A stretch of 5,273 nucleotides of DNA from Oscillospiraceae bacterium. Its GTDB lineage: Bacteria > Bacillota > Clostridia > Oscillospirales > Ruminococcaceae. The DNA lies in contig RKCM01000042.1 of the NCBI GenBank assembly GCA_014858325.1, positions 1 through 5,273 of the forward strand, read 5' to 3'. The position numbers were made by a program, and so were the translations under genes. This document shows positions 5,245 to 5,273 of this stretch, one piece after another (position 1 is the stretch's first letter; each line of letters starts with the position of its first letter). The notes below the pieces were generated by a model, which was not told the origin of the DNA, ran no database searches, and worked only from the letters and a program-made list of their open reading frames with translations.

Positions 5245-5273
5245 GCCTCCCTCTTTGAGGGGGGTGGCACGCC
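5245..5273 (-). repeat. Palindromic intergenic unit 4, partial (reverse orientation, cut by window end)
   Basis: The hairpin CCTCCCTC (5246-5253), loop TTT, GAGGGGGG (5257-5264) is followed by T and GGCACGCC, where the window ends. This is the order of parts of unit 2, so units 3 and 4 form an opposed pair like units 1 and 2. The stem contains one T-G wobble (5248 with 5262). The region 5143-5273 holds no gene that I can support. Confidence 0.6.

Overview
The window looks like a chromosomal fragment from a GC-rich Gram-positive gut anaerobe of the Clostridia, probably Oscillospiraceae/Ruminococcaceae and perhaps close to Faecalibacterium, Gemmiger or Subdoligranulum. The reasons are strong AGGAGG-type ribosome binding sites, GC-rich third codon positions beside AT-rich promoter regions, the Firmicutes-type prmA-rsmE pair, and short pyrimidine/purine palindromic intergenic elements that I recall, from memory only, as common in that group. 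The genus is an inference.

Layout, left to right. (1) Bases 61 to 1, minus strand: the first 20 codons of a PTS sugar permease (EIIC type), cut off by the window edge. (2) Bases 62-490: an AT-rich intergenic stretch of about 250 bases with a plausible rightward promoter (-35 at 311, -10 at 334), then a block of two opposed palindromic units (355-464), then the prmA ribosome binding site. (3) 491-1405 prmA (ribosomal protein L11 methyltransferase) and 1410-2153 rsmE (16S rRNA m3U1498 methyltransferase), 4 bases apart. (4) 2154-2258: a short intergenic region with a perfect extended -10 promoter and an inverted repeat. (5) 2259-3437, a patatin-like phospholipase, overlapping by 4 bases 3434-5074, a divergent PTS Enzyme I (EI). 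(6) A perfect 17-bp terminator hairpin (5097-5138), then a second pair of palindromic units running off the right edge.

The first two genes form a translation-modification module: PrmA methylates protein L11 and RsmE methylates 16S rRNA. The second two form a lipid-hydrolase plus PTS-like module with its own promoter and apparent translational coupling. Phosphotransferase-related genes lie at both ends (EIIC at left, EI-like at right), but nothing here shows that they work together.

Most of the window is recognisable housekeeping sequence. The observations most worth following up are the EI-like protein, which keeps its phospho-histidine and cysteine acid/base but has Ser where a magnesium-binding Glu is expected, its coupling to a patatin, and the palindromic units, whose central stems differ in sequence between copies yet stay paired.
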